A DNA stretch of 64,000 nucleotides from Aureispira sp964445645 (lineage in GTDB: Bacteria > Bacteroidota > Bacteroidia > Chitinophagales > Saprospiraceae). Positions within the stretch are counted from its first letter, which is position 1; every line of letters starts with the position of its first letter. The stretch is taken from the NCBI GenBank assembly GCA_964445645.1, contig CAYULH010000003.1:50715-114714 (forward strand), read 5' to 3'. This document shows, one piece after another, positions 16,819-25,158 of this stretch. The position numbers and the translations under genes are program-made. Below the pieces are notes generated by a model, which worked only from the letters and a program-made list of their open reading frames with translations, was not told the origin of the DNA and did not search any database.

Positions 16819-16891
16819 GGCTTCTTAGCTCAGTTGGTAGAGCATCGGACTGAAAATCCGTGTGTCGGCAGTTCGAGTCTGCCAGAAGCCA
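16819..16891 (+). tRNA. tRNA-Phe (GAA)
   Basis: A 73-base cloverleaf with acceptor ggcttct / agaagcc, D arm gctc...gagc, anticodon loop ctgaaaa (GAA) and T arm ggcag-ttcgagt-ctgcc. The 3' CCA is not encoded. A terminator follows directly. Confidence 0.97.
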
Positions 16892-16892
16892 C

Positions 16893-16927
16893 AAAGCCTT
16901 CTAACTTGTGTTAGAAGGCTTTTTTTA
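16893..16927 (+). terminator. Intrinsic terminator of tRNA-Phe
   Basis: A 13-bp stem (16893-16905 with 16910-16922), loop ttgt, and a run of Ts to 16926. Confidence 0.88.
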
Positions 16928-16957
16928 TGCCTTTTATCTTGGCTTTACGCCAAACAG

Positions 16958-19900
16958 CTAGTCTTGCAAATTCTGCTCTGCCTCCTGCACCCGCTTCAAG
17001 ACGGCCACTTCCAACTCCTCCAAAATTTGGTACGTTTGTTTAAAACTACTCACCGATTCACAGACCAATATAAGATAACGTGTAGATTGTTTTAGGAAAA
17101 AGCGGTGGTCGCTATTGGCTTGGATATGATCCAATAATTGTCCAAAAAACAGACTGTCAAAGAAAGGCGATTTTTGGTCATTGATAAAATAGCAGCGCAA
17201 TTTTCTATTTTTAAGTAAAATGCGTTCAAAACCAAGCCCTTTAGCTTTCCAGCGAATGCGAATGGCCTCAAATAAATTGGTCACCGCCTTTGGGATTTTG
17301 CCAAATCTATCCTCCAGCATACTCGCAAAGTTGTTGATTTGCTCCTCTTTTTCGATTTTATTCAATTCCTGATACAGCGAGAGCCGTTCCTGAATAGAAG
17401 TAACATACTCATCAGGAATCATCAAATCCAAATCCGATTCAATATTCACATCCTGCACAAACTCCCGTTTGTGCTCCAACTCCTCCTTGAACAAATCCTT
17501 GTAATCGGTTTCCTTCAATTCTTGGATGGCTTCATTCAGAATTTTCTGATAAGTCTCATAGCCCATATTCATCACAAACCCACTTTGCTCCCCTCCGAGC
17601 AGATTTCCTGCGCCCCGAATATCCAAATCACGCATGGCAATATTAAAACCACTGCCCAACTCCGAAAACTGCTCAATGGTTTGCAAACGCTTGCGGGCAT
17701 CGCTTGTCAAGGTAGAAAGTGGCGGAGCCAATAAATAACAAAATGCTTTTTTGTTAGAACGGCCAACACGCCCCCGCAATTGGTGCAAATCGCTCAAGCC
17801 AAAATGATGGGCATTATTAATAATAATAGTATTGGCATTAGAAATATCCAACCCTGTTTCAATGATATTGGTACAAACCAACACCTCATAATACCCCTTG
17901 ATAAAATCCATGAGTGTTTGCTCCAAGGCTGTAGCATCCATTTGTCCATGCGCTACAGCAATATCGGCATTGGGACACAATTCGCGAATCATGGTAGCCA
18001 TATCCTGCAAGCTATTGACCCGATTGTGTACCAAAAACACCTGTCCGCCCCGTGCTACTTCTCGATCTATGGCCTCCTTAATCACCTCCCCACTAAAAGT
18101 ACGCACCTCTGTTTCAATGGGCTGGCGATTGGGCGGCGGCGTATTAATAACCGACAAATCTCGGGCGGCCATCAAAGAGAACTGCAAGGTTCTGGGAATG
18201 GGCGTAGCGGTAAGCGTAAGCGTATCTACATTAACACGCATATTACGCAGCTTCTCTTTGGAACCTACGCCAAATTTTTGCTCCTCATCGACAATCAACA
18301 ACCCCAAATCCTTAAATTTCACCCGCTTATTCAAGATAGCATGTGTTCCAATAAGAATATCTACCTCGCCAGCCTCCAATGCTTTGTAAATAGCCGTTTT
18401 CTCCTTAGCAGTTCTAAAACGATTGATATAATCTACCTTCACATCAAATTTTCGCAAACGCTCTCTGAAGGTTTGAGCATGTTGCAAGGCCAAAATAGTG
18501 GTGGGCACCAATACCGCCACCTGCTTACCCGCCACAATAGCCTTAAAGGCTGCCCGAACAGCAATTTCCGTTTTTCCAAATCCCACATCCCCACAAATCA
18601 AGCGATCCATCGGATAAGGCTTCATCATATCCTCCTTCACATCTTGGGTAGCCTTAGCTTGGTCGGGTGTATCTTCATAAATAAACGAAGCCTCCAATTC
18701 ATTTTGCAAATAGCTATCGGGCGGAAATTCAATGCCCTGTGTTGCTTTGCGTTTGGCATACAACTTAATCAAGTCAAAGGCCAATTCCTTGATTTTTGTC
18801 TTGGTTTTGCGTTTGGTATTGGCCCAAGCATTGGAGCCCAGCTTGTGGATGCTTGGTGCTTTGCCATCCTTGCCCGTGAACTTAGATATTTTGTGCAAAG
18901 ACTGGATGCCTACATACAAAATATCGTTGTCTCGGTATACCAATTTCACCGCCTCTTGAGACTTGCCCTTTAGTTCAATTTTTTCCAAACCTCCATAGCG
19001 CCCTACCCCATGATCGATATGCGTGACATAATCGCCCGGTTTTAGCTCACTCAGCGCCTTAATCTTGAGCGCACTATTTTTATCAAAACCTTTGCGTAAC
19101 TGAGAACGATGATAACGTTCAAAAATTTGATGGTCGGTATAAGCGGCAATGTTCAACTCATGATCCACAAAGCCCTGATACAAGGCCGTAGGGATGGCAA
19201 ACCATTTCACTTCTACATTCATATCCTCAAATATGCTGTAAAAACGCTCAATTTGCTTGGGGTTTTCGGCAAAAATATAATTGCTGATGCGGTCTTCGGA
19301 GTTGCCATTGAGGTTGTCGATCAACAACTTAAAATTCTTATTAAAATTGGGCTGAGGAGTTGTTCGGTAAACAATACTGGTATTGGGAGTTCTGGACGGC
19401 TCATTGCCCAATTCTACCACTGAAAAATTGCCCAAGGCAGTCATAATTTCACGTGGAAACAAAAAAGCCGCTTCTTGGAGCAATAGGCTTTCCTCATGAC
19501 GAGCCTTGTGTACAATCGTTTCTATATTGGCGGTATCTTCTTTGGATTTTTCAAAACACAACTGTAGTTTGTCCAACAACATGGTGGCATTCGATAGCCA
19601 AATAACCGTTTCGGCTGGCAATACCTCTAGCAACGCCACTTTTTCAGTGGCTTTAAATTCTGTATTGACATTGGGTACAATGGTAACAAAAGCAATATTC
19701 TTGGTCGATAATTGAGACGTGGGATCAAAGGTTCTGATACTTTCTACCTCTACATCAAACAATTCTACCCGATAGGGATGTTCATTGCCATACGAATAAA
19801 TATCAATAATGCCGCCTCGAATCGCAAACTGCCCCGGTTCATAAACAAAATCCACCCGTTTGAATCCATATTCTACCAAAATTTCATTTAAGAACGGCAC

Positions 19901-20365
19901 ATCTAGTTCTGTCCCTACCTTAATTTCGATGGCTGCCGCTCTCAGATTGCTAGGAGCAACCACTTTTTCAAACAAGGCTTCGGGATACGTCACTACAATA
20001 GCTGGTGCATTGGGATGCTCTACCAGTTTGCTCACGGTTTCTGTGCGTTGCAGCACATTGGTTCGATCCAGTTTGTCAAAGCCCATAGGACGGCGATAAG
20101 AATCGGGAAAAAATAAGGCATCTCTGTTTTTTTCGAGCAAGGCAGAAATATCATTTTGCCAGTAGGCTGCTTCCTCTTTGTCACTAGCAATAATCAAGAA
20201 TGGAGCATCAGTTTGTGCATGAGTGGCAGCCACTATAAAAGCCAATTGTGAGCCAATAATACCTTTGAGTTGAATAGATGGAAAGGATTGTTGTGCCAAC
20301 GTTTGGACAAGGGTTTGGGTGCGCGAATCCGTGGTATACTGCTCTAATAATTGCTTTAAGTTCAT
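16958..20365 (-). CDS. mfd: Transcription-repair coupling factor
   Basis: Releases RNA polymerase stalled at DNA lesions and recruits UvrA for nucleotide-excision repair. The 1135-residue product has the usual order: UvrB-like N-terminal modules (about 1-400), the CarD-like RNA-polymerase-interaction domain (about 445-540, with GDYVTHIDHGVGRY), RecG-like helicase motor (Walker A GDVGFGKTE near 593, DEEQ near 692, TATPIPRTL) and the C-terminal D7 regulatory domain. E. coli Mfd is 1148 residues. I chose the ATG at 20365 rather than the longer frame from 20434 because AAGGGAG lies eight bases before it and the extra residues are hydrophobic and unlike the family. Confidence 0.97.
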   Translation of the reverse strand: MNLKQLLEQYTTDSRTQTLVQTLAQQSFPSIQLKGIIGSQLAFIVAATHAQTDAPFLIIASDKEEAAYWQNDISALLEKNRDALFFPDSYRRPMGFDKLDRTNVLQRTETVSKLVEHPNAPAIVVTYPEALFEKVVAPSNLRAAAIEIKVGTELDVPFLNEILVEYGFKRVDFVYEPGQFAIRGGIIDIYSYGNEHPYRVELFDVEVESIRTFDPTSQLSTKNIAFVTIVPNVNTEFKATEKVALLEVLPAETVIWLSNATMLLDKLQLCFEKSKEDTANIETIVHKARHEESLLLQEAAFLFPREIMTALGNFSVVELGNEPSRTPNTSIVYRTTPQPNFNKNFKLLIDNLNGNSEDRISNYIFAENPKQIERFYSIFEDMNVEVKWFAIPTALYQGFVDHELNIAAYTDHQIFERYHRSQLRKGFDKNSALKIKALSELKPGDYVTHIDHGVGRYGGLEKIELKGKSQEAVKLVYRDNDILYVGIQSLHKISKFTGKDGKAPSIHKLGSNAWANTKRKTKTKIKELAFDLIKLYAKRKATQGIEFPPDSYLQNELEASFIYEDTPDQAKATQDVKEDMMKPYPMDRLICGDVGFGKTEIAVRAAFKAIVAGKQVAVLVPTTILALQHAQTFRERLRKFDVKVDYINRFRTAKEKTAIYKALEAGEVDILIGTHAILNKRVKFKDLGLLIVDEEQKFGVGSKEKLRNMRVNVDTLTLTATPIPRTLQFSLMAARDLSVINTPPPNRQPIETEVRTFSGEVIKEAIDREVARGGQVFLVHNRVNSLQDMATMIRELCPNADIAVAHGQMDATALEQTLMDFIKGYYEVLVCTNIIETGLDISNANTIIINNAHHFGLSDLHQLRGRVGRSNKKAFCYLLAPPLSTLTSDARKRLQTIEQFSELGSGFNIAMRDLDIRGAGNLLGGEQSGFVMNMGYETYQKILNEAIQELKETDYKDLFKEELEHKREFVQDVNIESDLDLMIPDEYVTSIQERLSLYQELNKIEKEEQINNFASMLEDRFGKIPKAVTNLFEAIRIRWKAKGLGFERILLKNRKLRCYFINDQKSPFFDSLFFGQLLDHIQANSDHRFFLKQSTRYLILVCESVSSFKQTYQILEELEVAVLKRVQEAEQNLQD

Positions 20366-20893
20366 TGGTGATACTCCCTTTTTAATTGCGGCAAAGCCCT
20401 GAATAAATAAAACCAACAAAGTCAAAATTTGCACTTGTTAGTCTGCTGCAAAGGTAAGCATTATGCTTTAAGAATCATAAATGCTTTTATAACATATTTC
20501 ACAAACATCCTTAGTTATGAAAAAACATTTGTTTTGGAAGCAAATAAATTTATCAAGAATACATGTTGGTTTATTGGGACTTAATTGTAGTACAATGGGG
20601 TTCAAAAATTATCCTTTGCACAAAGAACAAAATGCTATATTGTTGATTATCAAAGTAATAAAAACAAAATAACAAAAACAAAATAACTAACTGATAGCCA
20701 AACAGATATACTACAGTTGTTAGCTTTTCAATCAAAAAAGTAAAAAATCCACGAAGTATTGTTACATTCGTGATAGGAGCAATATTCTCCTATCCCCCTT
20801 CCCCTACACCAATTGTCTTACATCTTTGTACTACTATCTCTGTAAGGCTTACTGATATTTTTTTATTAATAAATAATTATAAAAATCAACATC
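20366..20893. other. 528-bp intergenic region with hairpin
   Basis: Divergent promoter region between mfd and the two-component operon. It contains a perfect hairpin (gataggag 20772-20779, ctcctatc 20787-20794, 7-base loop) and two near-copies of aaaacaaaataac around 20666-20693. No gene is seen. The hairpin lies 100 bp before the operon start and could be an operator or leader structure. Confidence 0.5.
20374..20380 (-). promoter_or_regulatory. Strong Shine-Dalgarno site of mfd
   Basis: AAGGGAG on the minus strand with eight bases to the ATG at 20365. Strong sites are rare in this window, and this one decides the mfd start. Confidence 0.75.
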
Positions 20894-21586
20894 ATGTCAG
20901 AGAATTCAAATTACCCCCAGTTAGACACAGCTACCACAGAGATTGAACATTGGAATGAGGTAAGAAATGAAGAGCAGCCCACTACTACTATTTTTGATAA
21001 TACTAATTCCTTTGTTCTTACCAAAGAAGCTTATGAGCAGTGGAAGAACAACTCGCCCCAACACATACATGCCTATCTAACAATCACTGACACCTCCTCT
21101 AACCATCTTAGTTTGTGGTGTGTCGATAGTGCTACAGATTTATTATTGGTAGAAGGCAACCAAGAACAGTATGAGGAAAACTTATTTGAATTTAATTGTA
21201 GTTCAGAGCTGTTTAATCCTCCTGCTTCCTTCGCTTCCAACCTTGACCTCATTACCCCCGAAGAAGCAAGTATAGCAATTACAGCTTGGGTCAATAATAA
21301 AGATACATGGGTCACCCAACAGACTATGGCTCAAACTATGGTACAAATCCTAGTTATTCCTTTTAGTGATCTTACCACACTTTTTGGCCTTCCAGATACG
21401 CAATCTTTAATTGCTCAATTTGCACTTAAAGGAGCCTCGAATGCACTGCAAGTTGATCTTATTCTTTGGAGCAAGAATATTGCAGGGAATATCAATTATA
21501 ACGAGCCTAAAGATTTAATCCAGCCTGTTCCACCTTATTCTGGTTATCCAAATTCTGCTTTTCAACTGTTACAATACGCTCTATAA
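20894..21586 (+). CDS. Unknown cytoplasmic protein heading a signalling operon
   Basis: A 230-residue acidic protein with no signal peptide or membrane segment and no family I recognise. It has many Asn, Thr and Gln residues, several Trp, and a possible extended segment NHLSLWCVDSATD near the middle. It is followed 7 bp later by a membrane protein, a histidine kinase and a response regulator on the same strand, so it may be the input or output partner of that pathway (inference from position). Confidence 0.7.
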   Translation: MSENSNYPQLDTATTEIEHWNEVRNEEQPTTTIFDNTNSFVLTKEAYEQWKNNSPQHIHAYLTITDTSSNHLSLWCVDSATDLLLVEGNQEQYEENLFEFNCSSELFNPPASFASNLDLITPEEASIAITAWVNNKDTWVTQQTMAQTMVQILVIPFSDLTTLFGLPDTQSLIAQFALKGASNALQVDLILWSKNIAGNINYNEPKDLIQPVPPYSGYPNSAFQLLQYAL

Positions 21587-21593
21587 ATTTAGA

Positions 21594-22262
21594 ATGAACA
21601 TCCCCCTTCATCTATTACCTGCTTGGTTCACACTTTTTGTAGCTGTCCTCATCAGTGGTTATTCATTCAAATGGCTCAATAATCAATTTAGATTAATCAG
21701 TCTTTTTATTTGGATTACTGCTTTTGCCAACTTATTGGGTTTGTTGTCCATCAAACATCTGGGCACCAACTTATCTATATTACCTGCATTGAGTTTGGCC
21801 ACCTTGCTTATTTTTAGCAAACTATACTTAGATGAATTTTTACAAGAAAGAGCATGGAGTCTATTGATTTTGATTTTGGGGGCCATAACCATTATTGGAT
21901 TTGATATATATTTTTCCTACACAGGGCTATCTGTGAGGCAATTTTACGCCCTAGGCACCGTAGCCTCTGATTTGTGTATTGTCATCTTTTGCTTGTATTA
22001 CTTTTGGGTAAGCTTACAGGGGGAGGCACCATTGGATAAAGAATTGTGGATTCTGAATAGTGGATTTCTAATTTATTTTTCGATTAGCACCTTGCTGTTT
22101 TTTTCGATCAATTTTTTAGTCAATGAGTCGCTAAAGGTGGTAGCGCCCTTTTGGATGATTAATGCCTTTAGTGCCTCTTTTTTATATACTTTTCTAAGTT
22201 ATAGAATATGGAAATACCACAAAGCACAAAAAAAATTCTTAAAGAACAGTAGTAATTCTTAG
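21594..22262 (+). CDS. Seven-helix membrane protein of a two-component operon
   Basis: A 222-residue protein with about seven transmembrane helices spread over the whole length, ending in a basic cytoplasmic tail (YRIWKYHKAQKKF). No enzymatic motif is visible. Similar integral membrane proteins sit next to NarX-like kinases in Bacteroidota; the kinase 35 bp downstream has no sensor domain of its own, so this protein is a good candidate for the sensor module (inference). Confidence 0.75.
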   Translation: MNIPLHLLPAWFTLFVAVLISGYSFKWLNNQFRLISLFIWITAFANLLGLLSIKHLGTNLSILPALSLATLLIFSKLYLDEFLQERAWSLLILILGAITIIGFDIYFSYTGLSVRQFYALGTVASDLCIVIFCLYYFWVSLQGEAPLDKELWILNSGFLIYFSISTLLFFSINFLVNESLKVVAPFWMINAFSASFLYTFLSYRIWKYHKAQKKFLKNSSNS

Positions 22263-22297
22263 CCATATTCCCCTTCATCCTAAAAACACAACAATAC

Positions 22298-23068
22298 ATG
22301 GCAGCATGGCAAAATCCAGAAAACTTTGCACTTTGGTTAGCACTAGTCTTAGGATTTGTGATACTTTTGGTCGGTTTTTTTATTTTTTTTACTCGATTGT
22401 ATTTTTTGCGACTCTTAAAGGAACAACAAAAAGTACAAGATACACGGGTGGCTTATCAACAGCAATTATTGGAGGATAGCATCAAGATACAAGAACGAGA
22501 ACGTGGGCGTATTGCTATGGATTTGCATGACAATTTGATTTCTAAAATCAACATAGCACTCATCAGCTTGCATACCGAACAACCACTGGAATACACCAGC
22601 ACTATATTGCAAGATAGCATGGTTTTGGCACGTCAAATTTCGCACAATTTGAGTCCGCCACTACTAGAAGATAGCAGTTTGCACGATCTTATGGAAGCCT
22701 TTGTGCATCCCATTCGGGCACAGCTTCAAGTCAACTTTTCTTATGGTAGAAGCAGTGAAGAGGGGTTGGATAGTGCTACCAAGCTACAATTGTTTAGAAT
22801 TTTTCAGGAATTGATCAACAACGCCCTCAAACATGCCCAAGCACGCACCTTACTAGTACATCTCCACTTTGGCAAGCAGTGGATTGGGCTGTGGGTACAA
22901 GATGATGGAAAAGGATTTGAGGTAGAGGGCATGAAACGTGGCTTGGGTTTCAAAAATATCATTCTCAGAAGTGATTTGTTGCAAGGCCATTTCCATGTCC
23001 AGAGTCAGCCCCAACAAGGCAGTTCATTTTTAATTATTATCAACCGTCAAAATTATGAGCAACAATAA
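22298..23068 (+). CDS. NarX/LiaS-type sensor histidine kinase
   Basis: A 256-residue kinase with one transmembrane helix (about residues 11-32), a coiled linker, a HisKA_3 dimerisation domain with phosphoacceptor H77 in ERERGRIAMDLHDN, and a C-terminal HATPase_c domain (N-box FQELINNALKHA, G-box DDGKGFE, RGLGFKNI). It lacks a PAS, HAMP or periplasmic sensor domain. The downstream regulator starts inside its 3' end (14-bp overlap), so the pair is translationally coupled. Confidence 0.92.
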   Translation: MAAWQNPENFALWLALVLGFVILLVGFFIFFTRLYFLRLLKEQQKVQDTRVAYQQQLLEDSIKIQERERGRIAMDLHDNLISKINIALISLHTEQPLEYTSTILQDSMVLARQISHNLSPPLLEDSSLHDLMEAFVHPIRAQLQVNFSYGRSSEEGLDSATKLQLFRIFQELINNALKHAQARTLLVHLHFGKQWIGLWVQDDGKGFEVEGMKRGLGFKNIILRSDLLQGHFHVQSQPQQGSSFLIIINRQNYEQQ

Positions 23069-23738
23069 TCCCATTCGTTTAGCTATTGTAGATGATGAAC
23101 AATTAATTGTTCGGCTTTTAGAAGATTTTTTTACTAGAGAATCGAGCACAGAAGTGGTTTTTACGGCTTTTGAAGGGGTGCATTTGCTAGAGTTCGTAAA
23201 AAATAATGCCGAGGACTTGGATGTGGTGCTACTCGATTTGCGCTTACAAGAAGAGAATGGAGCCGACATTGCTGAACAATTGCGCCAAAATTATCCACAC
23301 TTGCAAGTCATTATTATTTCCTCTTATTACAAAGCTTCCTTTATTGGCTACTTGCTCAAAACAGGCGTTAGTGCTTTTCTTCCCAAGGGAATTCTACCCA
23401 GAGAATTGCTCCACATTATCCAAACGGTTTATGACAAGGGCTATTACTTTCTGCCCGAACAGGTAGAGGCTATGCGTGGCCAAATTACGCACAAAGCCCC
23501 CCAACCCAAGTTTGCCACCAATGTCCAACTCACCAGCAGAGAACAGGAAATTCTCAATCTTATTTGTCAACAAAAAACAGCACAAGAAATTGCCGAACAA
23601 TTATTCATTACCAAGCGTACTGTAGAAGGCCACAAAAACAACTTACTTTCCAAACTAGGCATCAAAAACACCGCAGGACTCATTGTTTATGCCATCAAAG
23701 AGGGCTTGATTGATCTCAATAGCATTCAAATCAAATAA
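23055..23738 (+). CDS. LuxR/NarL-family response regulator
   Basis: A 227-residue regulator with a receiver domain (acidic pair D13-D14, phosphoacceptor D61 in VVLLDLRL, conserved Lys in LPKGI) and a C-terminal LuxR helix-turn-helix (about residues 160-222: LTSREQEILNLI, TAQEIAEQLFITKRTVEGHK). It should be phosphorylated by the kinase whose gene it overlaps and act as a DNA-binding transcription factor. Targets are unknown; autoregulation of the operon is plausible. Confidence 0.93.
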   Translation: MSNNNPIRLAIVDDEQLIVRLLEDFFTRESSTEVVFTAFEGVHLLEFVKNNAEDLDVVLLDLRLQEENGADIAEQLRQNYPHLQVIIISSYYKASFIGYLLKTGVSAFLPKGILPRELLHIIQTVYDKGYYFLPEQVEAMRGQITHKAPQPKFATNVQLTSREQEILNLICQQKTAQEIAEQLFITKRTVEGHKNNLLSKLGIKNTAGLIVYAIKEGLIDLNSIQIK

Positions 23739-23954
23739 TTGCACGCCCCGCTTATCCTACCAGCATTTTACAAAAACAACACCAATACCATTTACTCTGC
23801 CCTCTAACAACGGGAGAGTAGCCTCCTCCCTATTGTCTTGATTGATAAAAAAACCTTACTTTTGCTTTTAATACCGCCTTATTCCTAATAAGCCCTATCT
23901 TGCCGTTCTAATGGTAAGTAAGTATTTATTCATTCTTATAACAAACATAATACA

Positions 23955-24347
23955 ATGGCCGCTTTTGATGGTTTTGATCCTATTGAGGACGATTTGTATG
24001 AAGATACTCCTGAAGGGGATGCTGCTTGGTTGGCGACCCGATTTGAGGTTAGGCAGCTTTTGGGCTTAGACAAATTGCCCGATTTGCAAGGTATTTTATT
24101 TGCTATTGGCTTGCAAGAATTGGGACAATTGCGGGATGATTTTACCAAGGAAGAACGCCAAGACTTGATGCACATTGCTGTTTGTCGCCTCCTCAGCTAT
24201 GATGGTTATTATGAACTAGAAGGCTATGACGAAGATGGCTGGCCGCATTGGAAACAAACGGCTGTTCCGCCTGCAGGTCGAGCCAATCAAGAACGCCTAT
24301 TAAAACGCAAAATCAGTGAATATATTGAACATGTCAAAAACAGCTAA
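23955..24347 (+). CDS. Conserved-looking acidic protein, unknown
   Basis: A 130-residue soluble acidic protein with no recognised domain. It is helix-rich in the middle (LPDLQGILFAIGLQELGQL) and ends in a basic helix. Its last 17 bases overlap the start of the following cyclophilin gene, so the two are probably translated together. Function unknown. Confidence 0.7.
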   Translation: MAAFDGFDPIEDDLYEDTPEGDAAWLATRFEVRQLLGLDKLPDLQGILFAIGLQELGQLRDDFTKEERQDLMHIAVCRLLSYDGYYELEGYDEDGWPHWKQTAVPPAGRANQERLLKRKISEYIEHVKNS

Positions 24348-25122
24348 TTATTTATCGCTTCTATACGGAGGTATTTTAATGCTTGGAATACTTTTTCTTG
24401 GAGCTTGTGGTAACGACGGCCCTTCTGCGCCTACCTTATCTGAGGAAGAAAAAAAAGCAGCCGCCATTGCCGCTTTGCCAAGAGCCAAAGTGCAAATAAC
24501 CACCCAGTATGGCAAGATGGTGGTAGAATTATTTAATGAAACGCCTCAGCACCGCAATAATTTCTTAAAATTGGTCAAAGAGGGCTTTTATGATAGTTTG
24601 CTTATTCATAGGGTTCAGCCCAATTTTATGGCGCAAGCAGGCGATCCCACCTCCAGAGGGGAAGTGCCTCCCGAACAATTCTTGGGGATGCACCAAATGG
24701 ATTATCGCATTCCAGCAGAAATCCACCCCCAATTCTTGATGCGCCAAGGCGCACTTTGTGGCTATCACAGCGGCCTCCAAGCCCATCCTGATAAGTCCTC
24801 CAATGGTTCGCAGTTTATGCTCATACATGGGCAGCCTATTCGAGCCTATCAGCTAAAGGCCATTGGGCTAGAACAAAATAGAACCTATAGCCCCGAGCAA
24901 ATAGCTATTTATGAACAATATGGTGGTTTGCCCCAATATGATGGAAAATACACTGTATTTGGACAAATTGTAGAGGGTCTTAAAGTATTGGAGCAAATTG
25001 TACAAGTCCAAACCCATCGTTCTGTCAATAGCCAACTGCCCGATCGCCCCTTGGAAGATATTCATCTACAAATGACCATTTTGCAGGGTGCCCCTGATGA
25101 AAGCACTATCCAAGCCATGTAA
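24331..25122 (+). CDS. Peptidyl-prolyl cis-trans isomerase (cyclophilin) lipoprotein
   Basis: A 263-residue lipoprotein: signal sequence with lipobox LGAC (C26), then a cyclophilin domain from about residue 55 (VQITTQYGKMVVELFNETP, FYDSLLIHRVQPNFMAQAGD, NGSQFMLI, YTVFGQIVEGL). It should catalyse prolyl isomerisation in the periplasm or at the outer membrane. The FMAQAGD segment has Met-Ala-Gln where most cyclophilins have Ile-Gln-Gly, and an insertion follows it, as in Bacteroidota lipoprotein PPIases. The ATG at 24331 is preferred over the in-frame GTG at 24316. Confidence 0.88.
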   Translation: MSKTANYLSLLYGGILMLGILFLGACGNDGPSAPTLSEEEKKAAAIAALPRAKVQITTQYGKMVVELFNETPQHRNNFLKLVKEGFYDSLLIHRVQPNFMAQAGDPTSRGEVPPEQFLGMHQMDYRIPAEIHPQFLMRQGALCGYHSGLQAHPDKSSNGSQFMLIHGQPIRAYQLKAIGLEQNRTYSPEQIAIYEQYGGLPQYDGKYTVFGQIVEGLKVLEQIVQVQTHRSVNSQLPDRPLEDIHLQMTILQGAPDESTIQAM

Positions 25123-25158
25123 TGTTGCGCCTTTTTATACCGTTCAATTCCTTGCCTT

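Noticed and set aside
17780..18973. 397-codon open frame on the plus strand
   Set aside because: Antisense shadow of mfd, whose helicase motifs lie in the other strand.
23285..23301. Further TTATCCACA DnaA-box-like word
   Set aside because: It lies inside the response-regulator coding sequence as a single copy; chance is the simpler explanation.
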